Source of the DNA: Thecamonas trahens ATCC 50062
Taxonomy: Eukaryota > Apusozoa > Apusomonadida > Apusomonadidae
NCBI RefSeq assembly: GCF_000142905.1
Contig: NW_013657662.1
Coordinates: 313,328-377,327 of the forward strand
Length of the DNA: 64,000 nt
Reading direction: 5' to 3'
The notes under the pieces are model-generated. The model searched no databases. It saw only the letters and a program-made list of their open reading frames with translations, and was not told the DNA's origin. A program made the position numbers and the translations under genes. Shown here one piece after another: positions 18,596-28,424 of this stretch (its first letter is position 1; each line of letters begins with the position of its first letter).

Positions 18596-19888
18596 CTAAC
18601 TCGGCTCGCTCGCGGTCGAAGCCGGCCGATGTCGCCACACGCGCTTGCCCTGGGCTTGCGCCTTGGCCCGCGAGTAGTTGGCCGAGTACGCCGCAAGAAA
18701 AGCGGCGCCGGCAGCCAGCCACAGGCCCCAGATCCAGGCCGGGACAAGGACGTCGAGGTGGGCAAAGTACACAAGGCCAAACTTGAAGGCAATGGCGGTC
18801 TCCGCGAGCATGCAGGCGAGAGCAACCCACGCCTGGGTTCCGAGCTTCTTGCAATGCGGATCCGTGATGTACTGGTAGTACTCGCGGAGGGTGGGCGCGC
18901 CAAAGGCGACCCAGAGTCCGAGCCGGAGCAGGTTGAGCCAGTTGGACGACGGGACCCAGAGGACGGCCTTGAGCAAAAAGGCGTTGAGCTCGACAACGGT
19001 GATGCCGGCAATGAGGATGGCAATGGCGCCGAGGCGGCGGTACGAAGAAAACATCTTCCACTCGACCGTCGTCCACGACTGCGGCGTAAACTGGAGGGCA
19101 GCGCGCCGAACCTTGCCACGGACCGACTCGATGGCGCGGAAGCCGACCCAGTTGTACTCCTTCATCTCAAAGTAGCCGCCGAGATAAAGCCCGAGCATCA
19201 TGCCGCCGCCGTTGCACACCAGGATGTCCATGATGAGCTGATCCCACCAACACTCGCCGAAGTTGGGCAGCATGGTGACAAGCGAGAGCTCGACGAGCTC
19301 CCACAGGACCGAGAGGGTGATGCAGATGGCAATGTTGCGGATCATGAGGGCCTTGACAAACCATCCCGCAAAGTGAGCAACCACAAAGATGTCCCACAGC
19401 TTGGGCGAGACGTTGGCCCAGGAGAGCGAGCAGTCGGTGGCGTACAGCGGGAGCTCGAGCTTGCTTCCCAGCGACGGATCAAGCAGGGTGAGCAGTCCGC
19501 GAGCCGATGCCACCGGAAGAAAGAAGACAAAGACCAGAGCCACCAGATAAGCCAGCGAGAGAGCAAGGACGACTCGCCAGACGGCCGGATGCGGGCGGGT
19601 GAAGAGGCCATCAGGGAACTGGAGGAGGGCGTAGAGGAGATAGACGCTAAACGCTGCGCCACCAGCTGTCCAAGCCGCCCGTACAGGCATATCATCAACA
19701 GAGACCTTTGTAGCCGTGCCATCAGCCGGCGATGTCTGCCACAGACCAGCAGCCAGGAGCACAATCATGCCCATCAGCAGCAACGAGACCGTGTGGGGCT
19801 TGTAGAAGACAGCCAGCTCGGTCGCCTTGTACGTGTGCCCATTCCACGTCACCGTATCGCCAAGCCTCGCCTTGCCACTAACTGCCAT
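18596..19888 (-). CDS. Phosphatidylserine synthase (base-exchange type)
   Basis: Protein of 430 residues from the ATG at 19888, with about nine hydrophobic helices. The PSS/PTDSS signature is present: an NVSPKLWDIFVVAHFAGW segment, an IRNIAICITLSVLWELVE helix, NFGECWWDQLIMDILVCNGG and a GLYLGGYFEMKEYNWVG block. These match mammalian PTDSS1 and PTDSS2, ER enzymes that make phosphatidylserine by exchanging serine for the head group of phosphatidylcholine or phosphatidylethanolamine. The bacterial/yeast CDP-alcohol type is not this one. Which of the two substrates is used cannot be decided. The 15-base G run at 19906-19920 lies just upstream of the start. Confidence 0.92.
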   Translation of the reverse strand: MAVSGKARLGDTVTWNGHTYKATELAVFYKPHTVSLLLMGMIVLLAAGLWQTSPADGTATKVSVDDMPVRAAWTAGGAAFSVYLLYALLQFPDGLFTRPHPAVWRVVLALSLAYLVALVFVFFLPVASARGLLTLLDPSLGSKLELPLYATDCSLSWANVSPKLWDIFVVAHFAGWFVKALMIRNIAICITLSVLWELVELSLVTMLPNFGECWWDQLIMDILVCNGGGMMLGLYLGGYFEMKEYNWVGFRAIESVRGKVRRAALQFTPQSWTTVEWKMFSSYRRLGAIAILIAGITVVELNAFLLKAVLWVPSSNWLNLLRLGLWVAFGAPTLREYYQYITDPHCKKLGTQAWVALACMLAETAIAFKFGLVYFAHLDVLVPAWIWGLWLAAGAAFLAAYSANYSRAKAQAQGKRVWRHRPASTASEPS

Positions 19889-20255
19889 CCTTGTGCCTAG
19901 GGAGAGGGGGGGGGGGGGGGAGGGGAGGTATGTAGTAGTACTTGTGCCTGTACCTAGCCCAGGTGCAGTGGAGTGCAGGTCCAGGTCGGAGGCGGTGGTC
20001 GGAGGTAGGTTGGCGGCTGGCCTTGGCGGCGGCGTGTCGCTTCGCCGAGTCCCACTCGGCCGATGGCTGCACTGCGTGTCGCGGCGGCAGGCCGCACAAG
20101 GCTGGACTGATCCGACTACTTTTGCTGCTGGTACAGCTCGACTGCTGGGGGAAGCTCCACTTTGCTGGATCGCTGTCTGGTTGATCTTGCCAAGCCATGT
20201 CCGACGAGGAACGGCTATCGGTGCGGTTGGCCGGACCGGGCCGGGCCCGGGCCGG
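19889..20255. other. Spacer with G15 run
   Basis: Between the phosphatidylserine synthase start and the patatin stop, both on the minus strand. Contains a G15 run at 19906-19920 and otherwise mixed GC-rich sequence. I see no gene. Confidence 0.5.
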
Positions 20256-22259
20256 CTACGGATGGGCAGGCCGACGGAGGAAGGTGTCTTGAAGAAAAGC
20301 GTGGGTGGCCGAGAGGTCGACATTCATGGCGATGGAGACGAGCTCGTCCATGTCATCGACCGAGTCGAGCGGGATCTGCCGTGGGAGGAGCGGATCGAGT
20401 CGGTGGTACCGCTCGCCCATTGTCAGCCGCATGAGGTAGTCGGTGAGGAGCCGGTCGCCATCCATGGCAAGATCTAGGAGGTGCGGTGCCCACTGGCGGA
20501 TGCCAAAGTCGGTGTCCTCTTCCTCCTCAAACGAGAGGTTGATGTTGAAGACGCCGGCGCCGAGAGAGAGTACCACCGTGTTGTCCATCGTGACGTGCGG
20601 GTAGAGCGAGACGACCCGAGCCACGGCAGCCTGTGCTGGATTGTTGATGCACACACCGCCATCGACAAAGTACGTGTCGCGGAGGTATGAGTCAGAGCGG
20701 AACGGCGGAAAGTAGGTCGGCGCCGCAGAAGTCATCATGGCCACGTCCATGGCCGACATCTTGTTGTCCGGCCCGACCGCCGTCGAGACGGCGCCAGTAT
20801 GCTCGGCCGGGCCCGAGTATGCCGGCAAGTTAGAGAAGAGCGCCGGCCGCCAGGTTGGCGACGGGAAGATCGACCGGGCTTCGGCATCGTCCGAGTGCCC
20901 GGTCCGTCCATCCAGCCGGAACGCCGGCACCATGACGTGCTTGCCGAGCTCACCAAGCTTGACGCTTCCAACGTAGTCCTTGAACGCATTGTACTTGACC
21001 TTGTCCGAGTACTTGGCCGAGAACGGCGAGAACCGGCGGATCGGGTCCGACCTGAAGATCGACGGGCAGTGCGCCTCGTAAATGGCCGCTACCTGCGCAG
21101 GCGAGTACCCGCACGCCAGCATGATAGCAATGATGCCGCCGGTAGAGCAGCCCGCAATGAGATCAACATCCTGCAGTAGCAGCGGGTGCTTTGCCAGCAG
21201 CCGGTGGAGGACGACAGCAGTGAGGATGCCGCGGATGCCACCTCCGTCGAGCGAGAGGATGCGGAACTTGGGCGGCGGGGCAACTGGATCGGTCGACGGC
21301 AGCTGGGCCGTCTTGTGCCACGGGATCTCCCACCCGAGACTGTCTTCAACCTGCGATGCGACGCCAGCGGGCCGTTGGGCCTGCGGCAGCGGCGCCGGCG
21401 GCTTGTTCGACCGCTGCGACCGCCGCCGCTGCTCTAGCAGCTTGGCCCATGGCAGGACGCGAAAGTTGAGGTAGACCCGGCCCATAGCCTGGGTCTCCGG
21501 CCCGAGCCAGAACCAGGTTGAGAGCCACTCGAGGCCAGAGTTGCCTTGCTGACGCTGGATGTCGCGAACAATGCGCGCGAGCGGGACGTCTGCCACGCCA
21601 AGCACGGTGTGCTTCGACGAAAGGCTCGAGTGATCGAAGACCCGAACGCGGAGCGATGCCTCCTCATCGAGCGGAAACACAAACCGCTCGCCATACACCG
21701 GCGAGTTGTCGTGATCCTTGACGTGCTTGGTCACCACGGCCTTCTCCAGTGGGTTGCGCTTACGCTTGATGCGCGCGGGAGTCTCTGGCGGGTTGACGGC
21801 GGCCTCGGCGCCGCTGGTCTCGACTCCGTCTCCGGCACCAACATCGGCATCCGCTACAGGCTCGGCCTCTCGCGGCGGGCTTGTCAGAGCCAGCTGGACA
21901 TAGGGATGGATGTGGGAGAAGGTCATGCCCATCAGCGATGTTGCCGGCGGCGCCCGGAGCTCACGGCAACCGACGACTTCGACCTCAAGGGCCATGGCGC
22001 GGGCTTCGAGAGCATCAAAATGAAACGGCGTGTCTGGAGCCGAGCTGACGCTTGACTTGCTTCCTGCCCTTCGCACCAGCATGTGCAGTCGTCCTCCCCA
22101 TCCCACAATCCGTCCCACTCGGCGGAACATCGTCAGCTTCCGTTTGAGTCGCTCTCGCTGTCGGCGCCAAAATGTGGGCGACAGGTGGCAGACGATGCCG
22201 ACCAGGTGAGGGCGTCGATGAGGGAGACCGTTCCAAGGGCATCGCTGACCATCACTCAT
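20256..22259 (-). CDS. C2-domain patatin-like phospholipase
   Basis: Protein of up to 667 residues. A C2 domain lies at about 90-270 (starting MALEVEVVGCREL), then a patatin domain at 330-600 with the oxyanion loop SLDGGGIRGI, the nucleophile motif GCSTG (Ser near 371) and the catalytic Asp motif FVDGG (near 530). Patatin-type enzymes use this Ser-Asp dyad to release fatty acids from phospholipids or acylglycerols; the C2 domain would bring it to membranes, possibly with calcium. Both catalytic residues are intact. The first ATG at 22259 gives an Arg-rich leader before the C2 domain; starts at about 22131 or immediately before the C2 domain are also possible. Confidence 0.85.
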   Translation of the reverse strand: MSDGQRCPWNGLPHRRPHLVGIVCHLSPTFWRRQRERLKRKLTMFRRVGRIVGWGGRLHMLVRRAGSKSSVSSAPDTPFHFDALEARAMALEVEVVGCRELRAPPATSLMGMTFSHIHPYVQLALTSPPREAEPVADADVGAGDGVETSGAEAAVNPPETPARIKRKRNPLEKAVVTKHVKDHDNSPVYGERFVFPLDEEASLRVRVFDHSSLSSKHTVLGVADVPLARIVRDIQRQQGNSGLEWLSTWFWLGPETQAMGRVYLNFRVLPWAKLLEQRRRSQRSNKPPAPLPQAQRPAGVASQVEDSLGWEIPWHKTAQLPSTDPVAPPPKFRILSLDGGGIRGILTAVVLHRLLAKHPLLLQDVDLIAGCSTGGIIAIMLACGYSPAQVAAIYEAHCPSIFRSDPIRRFSPFSAKYSDKVKYNAFKDYVGSVKLGELGKHVMVPAFRLDGRTGHSDDAEARSIFPSPTWRPALFSNLPAYSGPAEHTGAVSTAVGPDNKMSAMDVAMMTSAAPTYFPPFRSDSYLRDTYFVDGGVCINNPAQAAVARVVSLYPHVTMDNTVVLSLGAGVFNINLSFEEEEDTDFGIRQWAPHLLDLAMDGDRLLTDYLMRLTMGERYHRLDPLLPRQIPLDSVDDMDELVSIAMNVDLSATHAFLQDTFLRRPAHP

Positions 22260-22681
22260 CGAAAGACAGTGGGGAGTTGGTGGTGGGTGTTCTGGTGGGT
22301 GATGAGAGGCTAGGATGGTGGTGCTGATCCCTGGTGTAGATGCCGTTGAGGAAAGGGACGGAGGAGGTTATCAGAGCGGTGATCAGTCACGTGGCCAGAG
22401 AGAGAGGGAGAGCGAGAACGGGCGAGATGTCCTCATCGGATGACCACCACCACTCCCCCATCACTCCCCTCCTCCACCACCCATCATCTACCACCATCGC
22501 CCACTTTCTTCCCATCGCCTACCCTTTCATCGCCCTCTCCTCATCACCCCCCCCCCATTCCCTCCTGCCTGCCTGCGCCGGCCCATTCGGCCGCTGGCGA
22601 CGGCAACGCCATTGCCATCGGCGAGCGAGACCAAGGCCACTCAGCTTCGGCTCATCGAGCTCGAGTCAAGAGCCATTGAAC
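22260..22681. other. Divergent promoter region, CA/CT-rich
   Basis: Between the patatin start (minus) and the GTPase start (plus). The sequence just upstream of the GTPase is pyrimidine-rich (ccaccaccactccc, repeated tcatc) with a C9 run near 22547. The plus frame is open from 22340, but the product would be low-complexity His/Ser/Pro, so I treat it as leader. Confidence 0.5.
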
Positions 22682-23809
22682 ATGTCTGTCTTTGCGCTTG
22701 ACGCCTTTGACGAGGACAACGACGCCGGTTCGCCTCTCAATCGAGCTCGGACGGCTGGGGCTGTGGGTGCTAAAGTGGTGCTCCTTGGCGAGTGCCGGAG
22801 TGGGAAGACGTGCCTGGCCCGGGCTCTTCTGGGCGAGGTGCCTGGCGCTGCTGGCGGCGGAGGTTTGGGCATGGTCGACGGTGGTCTTGACGCTACGGGT
22901 GGGGCTGGTGGGGCTTGTTCCGGCCCTGGAGGAGGAGGCGTTGCTGGCGGCGGGATTGGCGCCAGCGCCTGTCCCAGTGGCGCCGTCGGCGGGAGTGCGT
23001 CTGGCCTTCCGGGCGATGCTGCTGGGCCGTATGTGACGACGGTGGGCGTGGAGGTGACGCCAGCTACGGTCATGGTGGCGCCACGACGGGCATCGACTCC
23101 GCTGCTGGGGCTCACGCTGTGGGATGTGACCGGAAACGATGCCTTTGCGCCATCGCGTGAGGCCTTCTACCGCGACGCGCACGTCCTCGTCCTTGTCTTT
23201 GACATGACCAACCGCGCCTCGTTTGCCGCTCTTGGTGACTGGCTCGACGAGGCGTACCTATTTATCAGCACGTGTGCCGTCCTAGTTGCCGGAAACAAGT
23301 CCGATCTGGCAGTCCGCCGGGTGGTGTCGGCTGACGAGGCCCGCGCCTTTGCGGCGTCGATCGGCGGCCACTATGTGGAGACGTGCGCAGCGACCGGTGA
23401 CAACGTCGCCCGCCTGGTCCGTCACGTGGCCGGGGCGGTACTTGATGTGTGCGGTCTGGCGCCACTGCACTCGTCCGACACAGCGGTGCTGGTGGCGACG
23501 ACAACAGCGGGCGCGGGCGCCGTGAGCGGGCGCGGGCCCGGCGCGCTGGCTGCTGGCGATGGAGACGCACTGAGCGCTTCGCGGCCGGCGTCGCGCGAGA
23601 GCGTCCTGACGCCGCCTGGCGACTCTGGCCTCGACTCCCGGCCACTCTCGCGGATTGCGATGTTTTCCGGCCAGCGGTCGCCGGGAGTGCTGGGCAGCGG
23701 CGAGCTGGAGTTTTCGTCCGACGACGAGCTGATGTCGTCTGACGACGGCCAGTATGTGACGGTGGTGCGGCGGTCTGCCGGCGGAGGTGGAGGATGCATC
23801 GTACTTTAG
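22682..23809 (+). CDS. Rab/Ras-like small GTPase with Gly-rich insertion and CaaX tail
   Basis: Protein of 375 residues, against about 200 for a usual Rab. G1 is GECRSGKT (36-43), G3 WDVTG (147-151), G4 NKSD (205-208) and G5 an ETCA variant, so GTP binding is likely. Between G1 and the switch I region sits a Gly/Ala-rich insertion (about residues 53-116), and switch I reads YVTTVGVE. The usual catalytic Gln after WDxxG is replaced (WDVTGN), which predicts slow GTP hydrolysis. A 100-residue Ser-rich tail follows the fold and ends in CIVL, a CaaX box whose final Leu predicts geranylgeranylation. Closest overall to the Rab/Rho group, but no subfamily is clear. Confidence 0.8.
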   Translation: MSVFALDAFDEDNDAGSPLNRARTAGAVGAKVVLLGECRSGKTCLARALLGEVPGAAGGGGLGMVDGGLDATGGAGGACSGPGGGGVAGGGIGASACPSGAVGGSASGLPGDAAGPYVTTVGVEVTPATVMVAPRRASTPLLGLTLWDVTGNDAFAPSREAFYRDAHVLVLVFDMTNRASFAALGDWLDEAYLFISTCAVLVAGNKSDLAVRRVVSADEARAFAASIGGHYVETCAATGDNVARLVRHVAGAVLDVCGLAPLHSSDTAVLVATTTAGAGAVSGRGPGALAAGDGDALSASRPASRESVLTPPGDSGLDSRPLSRIAMFSGQRSPGVLGSGELEFSSDDELMSSDDGQYVTVVRRSAGGGGGCIVL

Positions 23810-23829
23810 TGGATTGACGGGCGTCGTCG

Positions 23830-24972
23830 TCAGGGTGACGACGGCGTGTCAGCGCGCGAGGTGACGGGCGACGGCTCGTCGCGGTCGTCGGCGGCACTGA
23901 GGCTGAGATCGCTGTCGGCGAGGCGGAAGACTGTCCGCTGCTGGTTGAGGATGGTGGTGTAGAACGGCGGGAGGGGTTCGTGGAGAATGCCAGCTGGGAT
24001 GAGAGCCTTGAGGCCGTTGACGACCGACGGCCCGTCGAGCGAGACGCGGGCCACAAACGGAAGGACCGGCACGTCGTTGGCGTTGAGCGGCAGGGCCGAG
24101 ACGTCCCACGATGAGTTGACGTGAAAGATGAGCTGCTCGACGTCGGGCGCGTCGTCGGGGCCGAGGGTCGCGTCGGCCTTGCGCGCCCGGGCGGCAAGCG
24201 CGGGCGCATCCTCGACCACCGCGTCCGGAAGCGGCGCACCGAGTGCGACCGGCGCTGCATGCATGCGGGTCCGCGGCAGCGCCAGCGGATTGGGCACGCC
24301 GGCGGTGTGTGCGCGGCAGACGCCGAGTCCTGCAGCATCGAGTGTGAGCTTGATGATCGACTCGAGGTTGGCGCCGCGGACCGGGACCTGCTCGATAGCG
24401 TCGGCAGCAAAGGCGTGCATCAGCGCCTGCATGATGTACTCACGGTAGGCGACCTTGACCTCGGAAGCAAAGAGGTGCGAGGTGTGCGGGCGCCACATGA
24501 TGAACATGGTCTGCGAGCGCGGCGGTAGGACACGCGGGGCGTCGACACCCTCATAGATGCCGATGAAGATCCACACGTCGCCGTCGGCCGCCTGCTCCAC
24601 GTGGACGTAGTTGTTGAAAAAGACCGAGAGCTCCTTGGTCAAGACAGCCTTGAGAGCATCAACCTCGGCTGACGGGGCGAGGGCGCCGGCCCGTGCCGCC
24701 AGGTGGTAGGCACCCCACTTGGGCGCCGCACCGGTCCGAGCCTTGGAATACAGGCGACGCAGCGAGAGCGAGGCGTACTGCCTGTATGTCATGCGGTGCT
24801 CCAGATGACCAGTGGTAAGCAGGTCAATAAGAGCAGGGCGCGAGGGCCATGACGCTGGCTCCTCGGCAACCAGACCCCAGTCCAGAAAGACGCCCACAAG
24901 GTCACCCTTGCTCAGCCGCGACACCACCCGCCGCACAAGTTTCCGCTCTGTACATGCCAACTCCTCGTCCAT
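23830..24972 (-). CDS. CENP-N/Chl4-family kinetochore protein
   Basis: Protein of 380 residues from the ATG at 24972. The N-terminal 100 residues match the CENP-N start (LVRRVVSRLSKGDLVGVFLD, then a Trp/Pro segment and a helix with YASLSLRRLY). A central block (VWIFIGIYEG... MFIMWRPHTSHLF) corresponds to the CENP-N beta region that contacts the CENP-A nucleosome. The C-terminus, VNGLKALIPAGILHEPLPPFYTT, closely resembles the family's LKSLAPAGI...PLSPLLT ending. CENP-N binds CENP-A nucleosomes and, with CENP-L, links them to the inner-kinetochore CCAN. The disordered middle (residues 220-300) is family-variable. The start is chosen by the ATG and by alignment of the first helix. The stop is 20 bp from that of the convergent GTPase gene. 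Confidence 0.82.
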   Translation of the reverse strand: MDEELACTERKLVRRVVSRLSKGDLVGVFLDWGLVAEEPASWPSRPALIDLLTTGHLEHRMTYRQYASLSLRRLYSKARTGAAPKWGAYHLAARAGALAPSAEVDALKAVLTKELSVFFNNYVHVEQAADGDVWIFIGIYEGVDAPRVLPPRSQTMFIMWRPHTSHLFASEVKVAYREYIMQALMHAFAADAIEQVPVRGANLESIIKLTLDAAGLGVCRAHTAGVPNPLALPRTRMHAAPVALGAPLPDAVVEDAPALAARARKADATLGPDDAPDVEQLIFHVNSSWDVSALPLNANDVPVLPFVARVSLDGPSVVNGLKALIPAGILHEPLPPFYTTILNQQRTVFRLADSDLSLSAADDRDEPSPVTSRADTPSSP

Positions 24973-25377
24973 ATCGTCCAACCACAAGGCAAAACACACA
25001 CGCACCCACCCACACCCAAGTCTGGTGATGGGTCGTAAAGTGGTGGTCGGCTGGCTGGCTGGGGAGGGGGGGGGGGGGGGAGGGCGACGACGTCGTCCGG
25101 TCCGGTCCGTNNNNNNNNNNNNNNNNNNNNNNNNNNNNNNNNNNNNNNNNNNNNNNNNNNNNNNNNNNNNNNNNNNNNNNNNNNNNNNNNNNNNNNNNNN
25201 NNNNNNNNNNNNNNNNNNNNNNNNNNNNNNNNNNNNNNNNNNNNNNNNNNNNNNNNNNNNNNNNNNNNNNNNNNNNNNNNCCAGGTTACCACACCTTCCC
25301 GCTCAAGCTCAAGCCCAAGCCTAAGCCCCACTCCCCCTTCCCTTCCCTTCCCCTGCCCCTTCCACACACACACACAC

Positions 25378-25423
<46 letters not shown>

Positions 25424-25676
25424 CAGATGCAAGCAAACACAGTATCGACCGCAAAGAGAGCATGGATTCGCCTGTTGTTTCTCGTACAAGATCCTCGTCA
25501 CCTCTATCAAGTGGCCATGACCATGAACGGGTGAGAAGAAGAATGGGCACAAAAAAGAATTTGGTTGACACACATACACCCAACTCCCCCCCCCCCCCAC
25601 CCAGCCACACACCCACACACACACACACACGTACTCCCACCAATAATAACCACACAAAGGGGGGGAAGGGCACTCA
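24973..25676. other. Divergent spacer with G15 run, gap and CA microsatellites
   Basis: Between CENP-N (minus) and the GON4L-like gene (plus). Contains a G15 run (25066-25080), the N gap, a long CA run (about 25366-25421), another CA tract near 25617-25630 and C runs. No gene is visible; a gene could be hidden in the gap only if the real gap is larger than shown. Confidence 0.7.
25111..25280. other. Assembly gap (170 N)
   Basis: One hundred and seventy undetermined bases, directly after a G15 run at 25066-25080 and a short GC-rich stretch, and before a CA-rich region. It sits in the spacer upstream of the GON4L-like gene. Confidence 0.98.
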
Positions 25677-28424
25677 ATGTCCACCACCAACACCACCAAC
25701 AACACCAACACCACCACACACGCCACACACGCCACACACGCCACACACGCCACACACGCCACACACGCCACACACGCTACTCACGCCACACACGCCACAC
25801 ACGCCGCCAACCCGACAGGACGGACAGGCCCGGCTGCACGTCGCGATGGATACGAGCTGTCGGCGAGCCACGTGGCGCTGATCAAGACCACCGTGGAAAC
25901 CGTCCTTGTTCCGGCCATCGTTCCGGCTGTCGAACACATGCGCCGCATCGGCGCCGAAGACTCGGCCGTCGAGATGGTGGACCTCGCCTCAGACGACGAC
26001 GATGACGACAATGACGACGACTCGGAGCTCTTATACTCGTACGACTCGAACAGTAGATCAGGGGACGGCGATGACGACGACGATGACGATTGCGAAGACG
26101 ACGAAGACGACGACGGCTCCGTATCGTCCGATCTGGGCATCTCCGACACAGAGGTCGAGCGACTGCAGCAGTCAGCACTCTCGCGCCCGCGGCAGACACG
26201 TGCCCATGCCACTTCTGGCACCGCTTCTGGAGCCGCCTCCTCAAACGTGGCAGCCGCTGTCATGAGCCGAACAAGCCGCGGCATGTCAGTCGAGCTCTGC
26301 CGCTCGCCGTCGCTTGTCTCCGAGGACGAGGACGACGAAGACTTTCGGCCGTCGGGCTCGGACGATGACGACGATGATGACGAGAGCGTATCTGAGCCGC
26401 TGCAATCTACGCCCCGCCACCCGTCTCGGGCGCTGAGTAGCGAGCCGCCGCCGTCGAGCTTGGCCATTTTCTCGCGAACCCGAGCGCGAGTGCCCGAAGT
26501 CGACGACGACGTCGACGACCTGATGTGGGACCTCGACTTGCCGCTCGGACCGCTGCTAGACCAGAACGAGGAGGACGAGGGCGTGCTGTATCAGCAGTTT
26601 CTGGCCGAAGTCACCGGCGAAGGCATGACCTCGATGTCCGGTGACGACGACGACAACGACGACGACTACAACTTTATGTCGGATCTTCTGCGGATGCGGC
26701 TCTCACCGATGTTCCAAGCCGACAAAGATGCCGAGTATAACACCGGCGCGCGCATTCCGCGACGCGAGGTCCGCAAGCTTCTTGTCTCGTCGGTGGCCGA
26801 CTCGATTCCGGATCCGTACCGCGCCGCACCGCGCGCCCGTCGTGCCCGCTACAAGCTCACAGTTGTCCCGCACGAGACCGAGCACCTGCGGCGCAACCCG
26901 TACTCGCTACCGCACCGCGCCGAGTCGGCCCGCCTTGCGCCATCGCTCTTCACCTCGGCACACCGCCAGCGGCTGCGCCAGCAGCTCCGACTCTACCTCC
27001 AGCTCCTTGTCCAGGTCATGACCCTCTCGACCTTTGATCGTGCCTCGCGCCCGGTGGCGCCCACCATCGCCGCTCTCATCCAGGAGCTCCACTCGCTCGG
27101 CGCCGGTCTCCGAGCCGACGGCTCGCTCGCTGTCCGCGCGCTCACCGCCGAGGGCACCCCCGAGCCGGCGCCGCACAACGCGCTCTCCGCCATCCCGGAC
27201 CTGGCCACTGCGCGCCTCCTGGCGTCAGTCATTGCCGACGGCGGGCCGGCTGTCCCGGCCATGGGCGCCATATCCTCCTCGCTCATCTCGGCGCTCGCTC
27301 AGATTGCTCCGCAGCACTCGCTTTGCGAGAGCTATGCGCGCGCTACGCCGTTTGGCTCGGTCCTCAATCTGCACCCATCGCGCCGGCGCGCCGCCCTCCG
27401 CTCGCTCGCCCGCAACGCACTGCGTCGTAAGACTGTCATCGCTGAGATGCGGCGGGCGCTGTTCTTCTCCTTTGACCCAGAATGGAGCTACACGCCCATA
27501 CGGTCGCAGTTTACGCCTGCCGAAGACACCCTCCTCACCACCGGCATTCTGTACTTTGGTTTTACCTCGCCCGAGTACATTGCGTGGACGCTGCTGCCGA
27601 CCAAACCGGTCAAGACTCTGCGCAACCGCATCCGCAACGCCGTTGCAGGCAAGGTGCCGTCGTGCACAAACTTGATGGCCCTCCGTAAGCTTGTTTCGAT
27701 CCGCTCGTCATGCCCTGAACTCTGGTCGCGCCTTGTCCAGAGCAAGAGCAAGCGGTTGCTTCCACTCCCCGAGGCCGTCGACAGGCTTGCAGCCATGCTT
27801 CCGCAGCTGCCGCCGGCCATCCGCTGGCTGATAGCCATCTTTCCGCGCCGTGGCGACATCTTTGGCCTCCTGCCGTTGCCGCCTTCGCGCCGGCGCAAGC
27901 GTAAGCGCGCCCCATCGATCGCCGGTGTCGCCGCAAAGGCGTTGCACCGCCTCGACGGCTCCGCACATCCGGTCCCTTCTCCCACGCTTGCCGCCATCCC
28001 ACCCGACGACGTTCGCCATGTCTCGCCAGGCTCGCACCCGATGCCGTTTCTTCCGTTTGACGTTGACCTCTCGCCAGCGTCCCTCGCCCGTCACACTAGC
28101 TACGTCCTCGAGGTTGAGGCCTCGCTGGCGATTCTACGCGAGCGGGAAGAGCAGCGGGCGCGCGCCTTGCGCCCGGTCCCCGCAGCTGCCGAAGAAGTCG
28201 TGCTGAGCGACGACGACGATGATGACAATACCCACGGCGGGGCCAACAGTGCCGGCCCGCGGGAGTGGACCGCCGAAGAAAACAAGTCCATTCTGCGCTG
28301 GGCCAAGGCCCACGGGACCGACTTGGCCGTGTTCGAGGCCCTCGCCGCCAAAGGCACCATTGACGCCACAGCAAGTGAGCTGCGCACGCAGTGCGAGGCC
28401 CTGCTCGCCTACCTTTCGAGGTAG
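25677..28424 (+). CDS. GON4L-like nuclear protein with SANT/Myb domain
   Basis: Protein of 915 residues. Acidic stretches (DDDDDDNDDD and similar) fill residues 100-330. A conserved GON4L-type segment follows: DDDYNFMSDL and RREVRKLLVSS near 325-370, a helical SLFTSAHRQRLRQQLRLYLQ stretch near 420-445, and a SANT-like FTPAEDTLLTTGILYFG near 615-635. A second SANT/Myb domain is at the C-terminus (WTAEENKSILRWAKAHGTD). Animal GON4L and its relatives are nuclear transcription regulators. The N-terminus contains ten THA tripeptides from a 9-bp repeat; the true start might be downstream of this repeat. The last 16 bases overlap the convergent adenosine deaminase gene. Confidence 0.68.
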   Translation: MSTTNTTNNTNTTTHATHATHATHATHATHATHATHATHATHAANPTGRTGPAARRDGYELSASHVALIKTTVETVLVPAIVPAVEHMRRIGAEDSAVEMVDLASDDDDDDNDDDSELLYSYDSNSRSGDGDDDDDDDCEDDEDDDGSVSSDLGISDTEVERLQQSALSRPRQTRAHATSGTASGAASSNVAAAVMSRTSRGMSVELCRSPSLVSEDEDDEDFRPSGSDDDDDDDESVSEPLQSTPRHPSRALSSEPPPSSLAIFSRTRARVPEVDDDVDDLMWDLDLPLGPLLDQNEEDEGVLYQQFLAEVTGEGMTSMSGDDDDNDDDYNFMSDLLRMRLSPMFQADKDAEYNTGARIPRREVRKLLVSSVADSIPDPYRAAPRARRARYKLTVVPHETEHLRRNPYSLPHRAESARLAPSLFTSAHRQRLRQQLRLYLQLLVQVMTLSTFDRASRPVAPTIAALIQELHSLGAGLRADGSLAVRALTAEGTPEPAPHNALSAIPDLATARLLASVIADGGPAVPAMGAISSSLISALAQIAPQHSLCESYARATPFGSVLNLHPSRRRAALRSLARNALRRKTVIAEMRRALFFSFDPEWSYTPIRSQFTPAEDTLLTTGILYFGFTSPEYIAWTLLPTKPVKTLRNRIRNAVAGKVPSCTNLMALRKLVSIRSSCPELWSRLVQSKSKRLLPLPEAVDRLAAMLPQLPPAIRWLIAIFPRRGDIFGLLPLPPSRRRKRKRAPSIAGVAAKALHRLDGSAHPVPSPTLAAIPPDDVRHVSPGSHPMPFLPFDVDLSPASLARHTSYVLEVEASLAILREREEQRARALRPVPAAAEEVVLSDDDDDDNTHGGANSAGPREWTAEENKSILRWAKAHGTDLAVFEALAAKGTIDATASELRTQCEALLAYLSR
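25714..25806. repeat. 9-bp tandem repeat (acacacgcc)
   Basis: About ten tandem copies of acacacgcc at the start of the GON4L-like reading frame, encoding Thr-His-Ala. One copy is varied (acgctactc). It continues the CA-rich promoter region, so it may be leader that happens to be open. Confidence 0.9.
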
